NCBI GenBank assembly: GCA_002360635.1 | Contig: DEQW01000001.1 | Location: forward strand, 808,036-872,035 | Length of the DNA: 64,000 nt | Source of the DNA: Flavobacteriaceae bacterium UBA3356 | Lineage (GTDB): Bacteria > Bacteroidota > Bacteroidia > Flavobacteriales > Flavobacteriaceae | Reading direction: 5' to 3' | Part shown: in pieces, positions 51,401 through 59,473 of the stretch | How the letters are laid out: each line of letters begins with the position of its first letter | Position numbering within the stretch: position 1 is the first letter of the stretch | Notes under the pieces: generated by a model | Database searches by the model: none | Seen by the model: only the letters and a program-made list of their open reading frames with translations | What the model was told of the DNA's origin: nothing | Program-made: the position numbers and the translations under genes

Positions 51401-52726
51401 ATGAGTCCATTTGCCGTTAAAGCAATCCAGCTATTATTAAGCTTATCTATATTGATTGTATTGCACGAACTGGGGCATTTTATCCCAGCAAAGTTATTTA
51501 AAACCCGTGTTGAGAAGTTTTTCCTCTTTTTTGATGTAAAATTTGCCCTTTTCAAAAAGAAAATAGGCGAAACCGTTTATGGTATTGGTTGGTTGCCATT
51601 GGGCGGATATGTAAAAATATCCGGTATGATCGATGAGAGCATGGACAAAGAACAAATGGAGAAACCGCCCGAACCTTGGGAGTTTAGAAGCAAGCCGACT
51701 TGGCAACGGTTGATTATTATGTTGGGCGGTGTGACTGTTAACATTATCGTTGGATTTGTAATTTATATGGGAATTCTATTTTTTAATGGAACCACAATTA
51801 TTACAAACGATGATATTCCTAGAGGTTTTGCAGTTGCCGATACTTTTAAAGAAATGGGTTTTCAGGACGGTGATCATATTTTACAAGTAAACGGAAAAGA
51901 TTTTGAAGATGTCACTTTAATTAATAAACACCTGTTTTTAAGGGATGTTCAAAACATTACTGTTGAACACAGCGATGGAACAACAGAAACAATTGCAATG
52001 CCTGAAGATATCGGGACAAAAATGTTTCAGCAGGATGTGTTACGTCCTTTCAACCCGATGCGAAATGCGGTAATTGACACCGTAGCAGCCGATTATCCAG
52101 CGATGGCAGCCGGTTTTAAAAATGGAGATAGTATTGTTTCGGTTAATGGGACAAAAGTAGAACACTGGCACCAGTTTACTTCATTGGTGAAAGCAAATAA
52201 AGACAATGAAAACACAATAGTGGTTTCAAGAAACAACACATTGGAAACCCTTACCGTAAAACCAAACGAAACAGGGCAAATAGGTGTAAATAACTATGCC
52301 AAAGAGTTGGTAGGTAACGGAACGAAAGTAACGTATGGTTTAGGAGAAAGTATCACTGGCGGAATAAGCTATGGATATAATGTTTTAACAGATTACGTTA
52401 CGCAATTTAAATATGTTTTTACCGCAAAAGGCGCCACACAAGTAGGTGGGTTTGGAGCGATAGGAAGCTTGTTCCCCGATACATGGAACTGGTTAAGCTT
52501 CTGGGAAACCACTGCTTTAATCTCTATTATTTTAGCGTTTATGAACATTCTCCCAATTCCAGCGTTGGATGGAGGTCACGTCATGTTTTTACTATACGAA
52601 ATGATTAGCGGTCGTAAACCGGGCGATAAGTTTATGGAGTACGCACAAATGGTGGGTTTCTTCTTGTTGATCGCATTGGTATTGTTTGCAAACGGAAACG
52701 ATATTTACCGTTGGCTTTTCGAGTAA
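51401..52726 (+). CDS. rseP: Site-2 protease RseP
   Basis: 441 residues with four membrane helices. The zinc site is H22-E23-L-G-H26 in VLHELGHFIPA, with the second site in NILPIPALDGGH near the C-terminus. Two PDZ domains lie between them (about 130-200 and 210-290). RseP cuts anti-sigma factors and signal peptides inside the membrane. The window's own anti-sigma-like protein (2544-4103) has a single helix and could be a substrate, though this is only inference. Confidence 0.96.
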   Translation: MSPFAVKAIQLLLSLSILIVLHELGHFIPAKLFKTRVEKFFLFFDVKFALFKKKIGETVYGIGWLPLGGYVKISGMIDESMDKEQMEKPPEPWEFRSKPTWQRLIIMLGGVTVNIIVGFVIYMGILFFNGTTIITNDDIPRGFAVADTFKEMGFQDGDHILQVNGKDFEDVTLINKHLFLRDVQNITVEHSDGTTETIAMPEDIGTKMFQQDVLRPFNPMRNAVIDTVAADYPAMAAGFKNGDSIVSVNGTKVEHWHQFTSLVKANKDNENTIVVSRNNTLETLTVKPNETGQIGVNNYAKELVGNGTKVTYGLGESITGGISYGYNVLTDYVTQFKYVFTAKGATQVGGFGAIGSLFPDTWNWLSFWETTALISIILAFMNILPIPALDGGHVMFLLYEMISGRKPGDKFMEYAQMVGFFLLIALVLFANGNDIYRWLFE

Positions 52727-52871
52727 AACTGATGAAATAAAGTAAAATCTCTAAAAATGCTTCGGAAGAAATTTTGAAGTATTTTTTTTATGAAGGTTTT
52801 AGAATTAAAACGTAAATATTTGTAACCTCAAATTAATTATAAAATTCATTAAAAAAGTTTTCAGATTTATT

Positions 52872-52900
52872 TTGATGAAATTAAAAATTGGGTATATTTG
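52872..52900 (+). promoter_or_regulatory. Promoter of tRNA-Asn
   Basis: TTG at 52872-52874 and TATATTTG at 52893-52900 are 18 bases apart, about 70 bases before the tRNA. Confidence 0.55.
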
Positions 52901-52969
52901 CACCCGCCTAACGATATTTACTGAAATAATGGTTAGGCAAAACGTTCAAAAAAGACATAAAAATTAAAT

Positions 52970-53046
52970 TCCTCCATAGCTCAGTTGGTTAGAGCACCTG
53001 ACTGTTAATCAGGGTGTCCTTGGTTCGAGTCCAAGTGGAGGAGCCA
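52970..53046 (+). tRNA. tRNA-Asn (anticodon GTT)
   Basis: A complete cloverleaf. The acceptor TCCTCCA pairs with TGGAGGA, the anticodon stem CCTGA/TCAGG has loop CTGTTAA (anticodon GTT), and the T arm is complete. CCA is encoded at 53044-53046. A strong terminator follows directly. Confidence 0.97.
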
Positions 53047-53047
53047 A

Positions 53048-53080
53048 AAAAACCTCTCTGTTTTCAGAGAGGTTTTTTTT
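53048..53080 (+). terminator. Terminator of tRNA-Asn
   Basis: AACCTCTCTG-TTTT-CAGAGAGGTT is an exact 10-bp stem followed by TTTTTT, with A residues upstream. It is the strongest terminator in the window. Confidence 0.9.
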
Positions 53081-53195
53081 ATTATTTATTATTCAATTTC
53101 ATCCTCCACACAATTGGTTTTATAACAAATCATTAGGGTTATAGCTCTATTTTAATACGTATTTTTGACTTTCTCCTAAAAACGTAAATTTAAAT

Positions 53196-54056
53196 ATGAA
53201 TACGTTGTCTAAGCACATGAACAAAGTAGTAGCCGTTCTTGCTGTTATAATCATAGCTGTATCTTTTTTATTTTACCATTTTTATAAAACCCGTATTGAG
53301 AAAAAACGAGTTGCGTTGGATTCTACACAAGAAGTGGTTGAAAGCTGGGAGCTACCTAGTATTCTTGATGAAATTTCCGGAATCGTATGGCTGGAAGATG
53401 GTCGCATCGCGTGTATTCAAGATGAGGTGGGAATTGTCTTTTTTTACAACCTAGAAACCAAAAAACTGGACGGTCAAGTTAAATTTGCAGGCGATGGCGA
53501 TTATGAAGGGTTGGCTTTAATGGGCGAAAATATGTACGTGGTGCGCAGTGATGGTGAAATTTTTGAATTGTGTAATTTTTTGGGTGATGCCCCCAGCTTC
53601 AATCAATATGACTTACCGCTTTCAGAAAAAAATAACATAGAAACGCTTTTGGCCGATCAAAAAAACAATAGGCTTTTAATAATGGCCAAAGACCATGAAC
53701 CTTTTGATAATGATGGAAGAGGGATTTATGGTTATGATTTAGAGACAAAAACGCTACTGGGAAAACCAGTGTTACTGCTTACTACAACGGATGTGGAGAT
53801 ACAAAAAACATTGAAAAAAATTCGGCCGTCAGATATTGCCGTTCACCCTAAAACAAATGAAATTTATGTACTTCAAGGCACAAAGCCTAGAATATTAATT
53901 GTGAGTCCAAAAGGTGTTGTTAAAAAAGAATATCCGTTAAACAACAAAGTCTTCTACCAACCAGAAGGAATTACGTTTTCACCAGACGGCACATTATATA
54001 TATCAAATGAAGCAACTGGTGGAGTGCCCAGTATTTTAAAGGTTGAATTAAAGTAA
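53196..54056 (+). CDS. SdiA-regulated-like beta-propeller protein
   Basis: 286 residues with one N-terminal membrane helix (about 9-28). The rest reads as a beta-propeller typical of the SdiA-regulated family, with EISGIVWLEDGRIACIQDE, GDGDYEGLALMGENMYVV, SDIAVHPKTNEIYVLQG and YQPEGITFSPDGTLYISNE as blade motifs. Calcium-binding propellers of this group are anchored on the periplasmic side. Their function is not known. An internal ATG at 53217 is an alternative start. The VTT gene follows 16 bases downstream. Confidence 0.78.
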   Translation: MNTLSKHMNKVVAVLAVIIIAVSFLFYHFYKTRIEKKRVALDSTQEVVESWELPSILDEISGIVWLEDGRIACIQDEVGIVFFYNLETKKLDGQVKFAGDGDYEGLALMGENMYVVRSDGEIFELCNFLGDAPSFNQYDLPLSEKNNIETLLADQKNNRLLIMAKDHEPFDNDGRGIYGYDLETKTLLGKPVLLLTTTDVEIQKTLKKIRPSDIAVHPKTNEIYVLQGTKPRILIVSPKGVVKKEYPLNNKVFYQPEGITFSPDGTLYISNEATGGVPSILKVELK

Positions 54057-54072
54057 CAAATCAATAGGATGT

Positions 54073-54768
54073 ATGAGCAATAACGACACCGATTCTCCAA
54101 AAAGTAAAGGGCGATTGCCGTTGTATATTTCAATTGCATTGGTAATTACGTTGGTGGTGTGTTATTTTACAATTCCTTCAGTTGAACAGTTTTTTACCGA
54201 AGCGTGGAACGTACTTACCAGTAATGATGAAAATCGCATAGAAAAATGGGTTTCCGGCTTTGGTTGGTTGGGTCCAGTGGTGCTTATTTTAGCAATGGTA
54301 GCACAAATGTTTTTAATTGTAATCCCTTCCGTCGCTTTGATGGTAGTTTCAGTTTTGGCGTATGGCCCCATTTGGGGAAGTTTAATCATTTTACTCTCCG
54401 TATTTACAGCGTCTTCAGTTGGTTATGCTATTGGTAGTTATTTTGGTGAAATATTGGTTAAAAAAATAATAGGAAGTAAAACTGAAAAGAAAATTGAAAG
54501 TTTTATTGATGATTACGGATTTTGGGCCGTCGTGGTAACTCGTATCAATCCTTTTCTATCCAACGATGCTATTAGCTTTGTAGGCGGAATACTAAATATG
54601 GGATATTGGCGGTTTATTGGCGCCACTATGTTGGGTATTACCCCGTTGACTATCTTCATAGCGATAGTAGGTCAAAATACCGATAGTTTAAAAAATGGAT
54701 TACTATGGGGTTCTTTGGTCTGTTTGGTTGCCTTTGGCGCTTATGTGTATTGGGATAAAAAAAAGTAG
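54073..54768 (+). CDS. DedA/VTT-domain (TVP38/TMEM64 family) membrane protein
   Basis: 231 residues with about six hydrophobic segments. The VTT signature is visible in ASSVGYAIGSYFGEILVKK and FWAVVVTRINPFLSNDAISFVGG, which carries the conserved arginine and proline. The family is linked to lipid scrambling and membrane homeostasis, including recycling of undecaprenyl phosphate in some members. tRNA-Arg begins 22 bases after its stop codon. Confidence 0.87.
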   Translation: MSNNDTDSPKSKGRLPLYISIALVITLVVCYFTIPSVEQFFTEAWNVLTSNDENRIEKWVSGFGWLGPVVLILAMVAQMFLIVIPSVALMVVSVLAYGPIWGSLIILLSVFTASSVGYAIGSYFGEILVKKIIGSKTEKKIESFIDDYGFWAVVVTRINPFLSNDAISFVGGILNMGYWRFIGATMLGITPLTIFIAIVGQNTDSLKNGLLWGSLVCLVAFGAYVYWDKKK

Positions 54769-54789
54769 TAGTATTTTTGAAATACTATT

Positions 54790-54861
54790 GGCCTCGTAGT
54801 TCAATGGATAGAATAGAAGTTTCCTAAACTTTAGATCCAAGTTCGATTCTTGGCGAGGCTA
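54790..54861 (+). tRNA. tRNA-Arg (anticodon CCT)
   Basis: A 72-base cloverleaf. The acceptor GGCCTCG pairs with CGAGGCT (one G-U), the D arm GTTC/GAAT closes with one wobble, the anticodon stem GAAGT/ACTTT has loop TTCCTAA (anticodon CCT), and the T arm is CCAAG/CTTGG. CCA is not encoded. Its 3' end is duplicated downstream. Confidence 0.93.
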
Positions 54862-54918
54862 CGAGAAAAGAAGAGAAGTTTATGCTGAGCTTGTCGAAGT
54901 GATTCTTGGCGAGGCTAC
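54845..54918. repeat. Exact 18-bp duplication of the tRNA-Arg 3' end
   Basis: GATTCTTGGCGAGGCTAC occurs at 54845-54862 (inside the tRNA) and again at 54901-54918. The 38-base spacer includes TATGCTGAGCTTGTCGAAGT (54881-54900), similar to another dispersed flavobacterial repeat. The arrangement resembles a tRNA attachment-site duplication. Confidence 0.7.
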
Positions 54919-54938
54919 AAGTAGAATAGCCTGTGCTA

Positions 54939-54961
54939 TTTGTTAGGTGTCATCTAACAAA
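54939..54961. repeat. Stem-loop downstream of tRNA-Arg
   Basis: TTTGTTAG and CTAACAAA are exact 8-bp arms with the loop GTGTCAT. There is no T-tract, so it is a weak terminator or a structural relic. Confidence 0.4.
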
Positions 54962-55019
54962 ACGTCCTATAACACTTTTAAAATAAAACTAAATACTGTA
55001 TGTTTCCGGCCTATCTAAA

Positions 55020-56870
55020 ATGAAAATAATGAAAGAGGATAAAATGCTACATTACATAAAAGAGGTATTGGAAAATATGCCAACTGATTGGTTGCGTCTA
55101 ACAACCCACCGACTGGATATTTATAATGAAGAATTGGCCAAAACCCAGTTTTTAGAAGAGTTTGAAAGCTTATTCAATGATAATAACACTGAAACATCGG
55201 CACTCAGCACATTGCCCACTGCGTACGATTATATTCGGTTAGGGCACCCTTTATCTTCTATATTAGAATGGGGAATTGCTAACCTGCATCAGCTAAAGCC
55301 AGAGAGTGTAATTAGTTTTCAATCACAGACGATTCCTGTTTTGGCGATTCTACGGAAAAACTTATTAGACAATAAAAGCACTCAAATAGTTTATACAAAT
55401 GAATTACCAGAATATTTTGATGCCGAAGTTGTGAAACGTGTATATGGGTATGAATTTGAATTAAAGAAAGTTGACAACGTAGCAGATATTTCCGAATTTA
55501 ACGGAAGCACTATTTTCATTTCAGAAGATGATAAAATTTCCACTGCAAAACTTTCAAAAAATATAGATTTTGCAATCAATCTCTATGGCGATTTAGGAAG
55601 CGTTTTGGTAGTAAACGGCGAGCAGAATGAACCTTATATTTCAGCTATTCAGCATGTAAGAAGAAGAGAAACGATTGCCATGACACCGGACAATTGTTAT
55701 TCCGCTTTAAAATCGTTAGTAGCACAATCTTCTTTTGAAGCCAAGAACTCTAATCAAGCAAATAAATCAAGCGTCATAGATTCCATTAATGCTATTACGG
55801 GTACAACTACAAAGGCATTAGTTGCTTCAAGTGGGTTGTCAATGCAATATGCGATTATGATGGGGCTAATTCACGATGCATTGGAAAACCACAATGGTAA
55901 AGACATTAAATTTATTGTTCCACCAAATTGTTACGGTGGAACAAATGACCAAGCAAGACGCGTAGCCGCTTGCCTTGACAATGTTGAGGTGGTAGATTTG
56001 CCAGTGGATGGTGATAACGATATGGTTACAAGTATCGATACCGTTTTAACTAAAATAGCTCAAGAAAATGCGGTTCCGTATATCATTGCTGAAATCCCCA
56101 CAAACCCAAGGGTTGAAGTTCCAGATCTTCAAAAATTAAAAGAAGTTTTGAGTGCTGAACGTAAAACGGCAACAGGTGAAACTGCGATTGATCCCGTTTT
56201 TATTCTCGATCAAACATTCTGCCCTAATTTTCAATTTTTAGGCAAAGGCGAAATACTCTCAACGGTGCGGACTATCTCATACGTTAGTGGATCCAAATTT
56301 CCGAGTGGCGGAAAATGTACAGCTGGTTACTGTGTAGGAAACACAAAAACAGATGCGTTGATTGAAAAAATAGAAAAACACTTAAATCTTTGTGATAATG
56401 AGGCAACAGCACTTCAATATGAAATATTAGCAAAACAAATGCCTTCTATGAACCAACGGATTATCGATGCGTATAAAAACACACGTGAATTTGTGACTTT
56501 CATCCAAGATGTTTTACCAGAAGCGAAAATTAATTTTGTTTCAGATGAATTGGCTGATGAAGGATTTACACCGTCCGTATTTTCATTAGACCTTCCCACA
56601 AAAGGAAATACTGCCGAAGAAAAAGAAGCACACAAAAGAGCTTTGAATTTAAAGCTAATCAATTTAATGATTACAGAAATTCCCAATGAAAGTAAGTTCT
56701 GCGTAAGCTACGGACAATTAAAAGGCTGCTATTGGACGATTCCTGCAACTTCAACGCAAGGAACAACAAAAGAAGGCGATAAGGATTATATTGTCCGCGT
56801 ATCCGTTTCTGGTAATTTGGATTTGGAGCGCCATAAAAAGGTGTTTATGGAGTTTGTTGAGAGTATGTAG
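55020..56870 (+). CDS. Cys/Met-metabolism PLP-dependent enzyme with long N-terminal extension
   Basis: 616 residues, against about 390 for a usual cystathionine gamma-synthase/lyase. The fold-type I PLP core lies in the C-terminal two-thirds: AEIPTNPRVEVPDL, FILDQTFCPNFQFLG (aspartate to the ring nitrogen) and SGSKFPSGGKC, with the PLP lysine at K426. The N-terminal ~230 residues (beginning around TDWLRLTTHRLDIYNEELA) have no motif I recognise. The enzyme probably acts on a cysteine- or homoserine-derived substrate, which cannot be specified. It lies between the tRNA-Arg duplication and the McrBC-like pair, with palindromes and a terminator behind it. Confidence 0.82.
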   Translation: MKIMKEDKMLHYIKEVLENMPTDWLRLTTHRLDIYNEELAKTQFLEEFESLFNDNNTETSALSTLPTAYDYIRLGHPLSSILEWGIANLHQLKPESVISFQSQTIPVLAILRKNLLDNKSTQIVYTNELPEYFDAEVVKRVYGYEFELKKVDNVADISEFNGSTIFISEDDKISTAKLSKNIDFAINLYGDLGSVLVVNGEQNEPYISAIQHVRRRETIAMTPDNCYSALKSLVAQSSFEAKNSNQANKSSVIDSINAITGTTTKALVASSGLSMQYAIMMGLIHDALENHNGKDIKFIVPPNCYGGTNDQARRVAACLDNVEVVDLPVDGDNDMVTSIDTVLTKIAQENAVPYIIAEIPTNPRVEVPDLQKLKEVLSAERKTATGETAIDPVFILDQTFCPNFQFLGKGEILSTVRTISYVSGSKFPSGGKCTAGYCVGNTKTDALIEKIEKHLNLCDNEATALQYEILAKQMPSMNQRIIDAYKNTREFVTFIQDVLPEAKINFVSDELADEGFTPSVFSLDLPTKGNTAEEKEAHKRALNLKLINLMITEIPNESKFCVSYGQLKGCYWTIPATSTQGTTKEGDKDYIVRVSVSGNLDLERHKKVFMEFVESM

Positions 56871-56887
56871 TGTTGGGGAGTAAAAAC

Positions 56888-56907
56888 TACTCCAATGTTT
56901 TGGAGTA
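56888..56907. repeat. Palindrome after the PLP enzyme gene
   Basis: TACTCCAA-TGTT-TTGGAGTA is an exact 8-bp stem-loop, 18 bases after the stop codon and just ahead of the terminator at 56924-56956. Confidence 0.55.
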
Positions 56908-56923
56908 TTCTAGATTATGAATT

Positions 56924-56956
56924 AAACCGTTGCCTTTTCGCAACGGTTTCTTTTTA
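56924..56956 (+). terminator. Terminator of the PLP enzyme gene
   Basis: AAACCGTTGC-CTTTTC-GCAACGGTTT is an exact 10-bp stem followed by CTTTTT. The remaining ~175 bases up to 57134 are very AT-rich, with no further feature recognised. Confidence 0.85.
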
Positions 56957-57133
56957 TAAAGAAGAAATGAGAGGTATATTGAATATTTTAAAATCTAGAT
57001 TTTAGCTTATTCTAATTATTTAATTTCTCACTACCATTCAACACGAATCATTATTTTAATAATCATTTCCTGAGATAATTAAAAATCTTGTTTATTTTAG
57101 AGGCTGAATTATTAATAAAGACAAAAAATAATA

Positions 57134-59470
57134 ATGAGTAAAGAAAGGTATACCTGGGTAAAAACTCATGAAAAAATCACAGAATACTTATCCTCGAAAG
57201 AAAACTCTCAACTTGAACTAATTGAACTATTAAAATCTGTTGGAATAACTCCTTTTAATGATAAGGCTAAAAGTGACATTGAAACGCATGATATTGACCT
57301 AAACGAAATTGATCCTTTTACTTTTTATTGTTATATATATAAATATGGTGACGAAAGAAGACTTAATTTTCTTCAGAAAATAGCTAAAAAAATTGGAGCT
57401 CAAATACCAAGTGATGAAAAAGGAATACCTTCAGCCCAAGCTCAAAAAGTATGGTTATTTCCTTATAAATATGATAGAGTTAATAATGAAATACCAAGGT
57501 TATGGGACTTTTTCAAAAAAGCCTTAGATAATAAAATTACAAACCTAGATTTTTCAGATATTTTAAAAATAAAGGGTATTGGAAAAACAAAAATAACCGA
57601 AGCACTCTTTTATATAAAACCTGAAAAATATTTACCAATAAATGGACCTACTAAACCTTTTATTGAATTAGAACTAGGTATAAATCCTAGCTTTAATACA
57701 TACTCAGAATATTTATCTTTATTAGAAGCTATAAAGACAAAAACTAATGTGCCTTTTTATGAATTATCTTACAAAGCTTGGAAATGGAATATGGACAGAA
57801 ATAATAATAAAACGACTGATGAATTTAAGTATTCAAAGCAGTTATTTTCCTTTTTAGAGCAAGCTAAAACTGATAGTCTAAAAACAAAACATTTCGACTC
57901 AGAATATTTAGGAACAGATGTTAAAGTTAGTTTTGGTCAAGGGAATGCCGCCAGAATTCCTTGGATTTCATTTTTAAAAAGCCCAAACACAACAAGTGAT
58001 GGAATTTACCCTGTTTATCTTTATTATAAAGATTATGAAATATTAATATTGGCTTATGGTGTAAGTGAAACAAACACACCTAGTTCTAATTGGGAGATAC
58101 AAAAAGTAAAAACGATTAATGATTATTTTGAAGAGAATTACTCTACTAAACCGAAGAGATATGGCACATCATATATCTATAAAGTTTATAATGTAAATCA
58201 GTTGCCTAGTACTACTGTTATTGATAATGACTTAAATAAATTGATAAATTTTTACTTAGGTATTAAGGTGAATAAACAGGTTCCAAAAACAGAATTATTA
58301 GAGTTTGATAAAAATAATTTTATAGATAACTTAGAAAGGGCAGGTTTAGTTTTTGATCCTGTACTTGTTAATCGTTTTATAGCATCACTACTAACCAAAC
58401 CCTTTGTGATTTTTACAGGACTTTCAGGTTCTGGTAAAACTAAATTGGCACAGAGTTTTGCACAATGGATTTGCGAGAGCAAAGAACAATATTGTATTGT
58501 TCCAGTAGGGGCTGATTGGATTAATAGAGAGCCTTTATTGGGCTATGTAAATGCTTTAAACAACAAAGAGTACGTTTTACCAGAAAACAAAGCTCTAGAG
58601 TTAATTATAAAGGCAAATGATGATAAAACGAAACCCTACTTTCTTATTCTAGATGAAATGAATTTGAGCCATGTGGAGCGTTATTTTGCAGATTTTCTAA
58701 GTGTTATGGAGTCTAATGATAACTTTAAGCTTCATAGTTCAAAAGAGAATTTAAACAAAGAAAAGGAAGACGATGAGCAAAAAAATGGCTCAATTGAAGT
58801 CCCCAGTGAATTACCTTGGCCTGAAAACCTATTTGTGATAGGTACGGTTAATATTGATGAAACCACGTATATGTTTAGTCCAAAAGTATTGGATAGAGCG
58901 AATGTGATTGAGTTTAGAATTGATGTTAAGGATTTAAATTTGTTTTTTGAATCTACTATTCCGTTTAATTTGAAAAAATTATACGAAGAAGATGGTAAAA
59001 CAGGATTAGGCGCAAAGTTTTCAGAAGATTTTGTAAAGAAAGCAAAAAGTGAAGTTGAAAAAGAGAATCTCGAAACTTTAAATAAAGAACTAGAGAAATT
59101 CTTTATTGAATTGCAAAAAGTAGGTGCAGAATTTGGATATCGTTCTGCTTCTGAAATTCAAACGTTGTTTCGTAAAATTGACACAATAAGTCCTGATTAC
59201 TCTAAAAAGAGCAATGAAAAAGTAGACATTGCCATTATGCAAAAACTACTTCCCAAACTGCATGGTAGTAGGAGTAAATTAGTAGATGTTTTAAAGGTAT
59301 TGGCTAGTTTGTGCTATGACTCTAAGCTAACAGAAGAAGATAAAAAAGAGATATTTGACAAGGGAAGTAACGTTAATGCTAAAATAATTTACCCCATTTC
59401 ATTAGAGAAAATAACGCGCATGTATCATAATGTTGTTGCCAATGGCTTTACCAGTTATGCAGAAGCTTAA
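57134..59470 (+). CDS. McrB-like AAA+ GTPase subunit of a type IV restriction system
   Basis: 778 residues. Residues 1-230 include a helix-hairpin-helix-like stretch (ILKIKGIGKTKITEALFYI). Residues about 250-390 match the MrcB N-terminal DUF3578 domain (VSFGQGNAARIPWISFLKS and GIYPVYLYYKD). The C-terminal AAA+ domain has Walker A GLSGSGKT (429-436), Walker B FLILDEMN (503-510) and the sensor GTVNIDET (570-577), followed by VLDRANVIEF with the arginine finger. McrB assembles rings on modified DNA and drives a nuclease partner. The partner gene begins four bases downstream. The N-terminal half is notably AT-rich compared with the neighbours, which fits an acquired module. Confidence 0.88.
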   Translation: MSKERYTWVKTHEKITEYLSSKENSQLELIELLKSVGITPFNDKAKSDIETHDIDLNEIDPFTFYCYIYKYGDERRLNFLQKIAKKIGAQIPSDEKGIPSAQAQKVWLFPYKYDRVNNEIPRLWDFFKKALDNKITNLDFSDILKIKGIGKTKITEALFYIKPEKYLPINGPTKPFIELELGINPSFNTYSEYLSLLEAIKTKTNVPFYELSYKAWKWNMDRNNNKTTDEFKYSKQLFSFLEQAKTDSLKTKHFDSEYLGTDVKVSFGQGNAARIPWISFLKSPNTTSDGIYPVYLYYKDYEILILAYGVSETNTPSSNWEIQKVKTINDYFEENYSTKPKRYGTSYIYKVYNVNQLPSTTVIDNDLNKLINFYLGIKVNKQVPKTELLEFDKNNFIDNLERAGLVFDPVLVNRFIASLLTKPFVIFTGLSGSGKTKLAQSFAQWICESKEQYCIVPVGADWINREPLLGYVNALNNKEYVLPENKALELIIKANDDKTKPYFLILDEMNLSHVERYFADFLSVMESNDNFKLHSSKENLNKEKEDDEQKNGSIEVPSELPWPENLFVIGTVNIDETTYMFSPKVLDRANVIEFRIDVKDLNLFFESTIPFNLKKLYEEDGKTGLGAKFSEDFVKKAKSEVEKENLETLNKELEKFFIELQKVGAEFGYRSASEIQTLFRKIDTISPDYSKKSNEKVDIAIMQKLLPKLHGSRSKLVDVLKVLASLCYDSKLTEEDKKEIFDKGSNVNAKIIYPISLEKITRMYHNVVANGFTSYAEA

Positions 59471-59473
59471 TTT

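Noticed and set aside
54919..55019. Possible SAM-type riboswitch ahead of the PLP enzyme
   Set aside because: Only one short hairpin (54939-54961) is present; the multi-helix core and conserved loops of SAM riboswitches were not seen.
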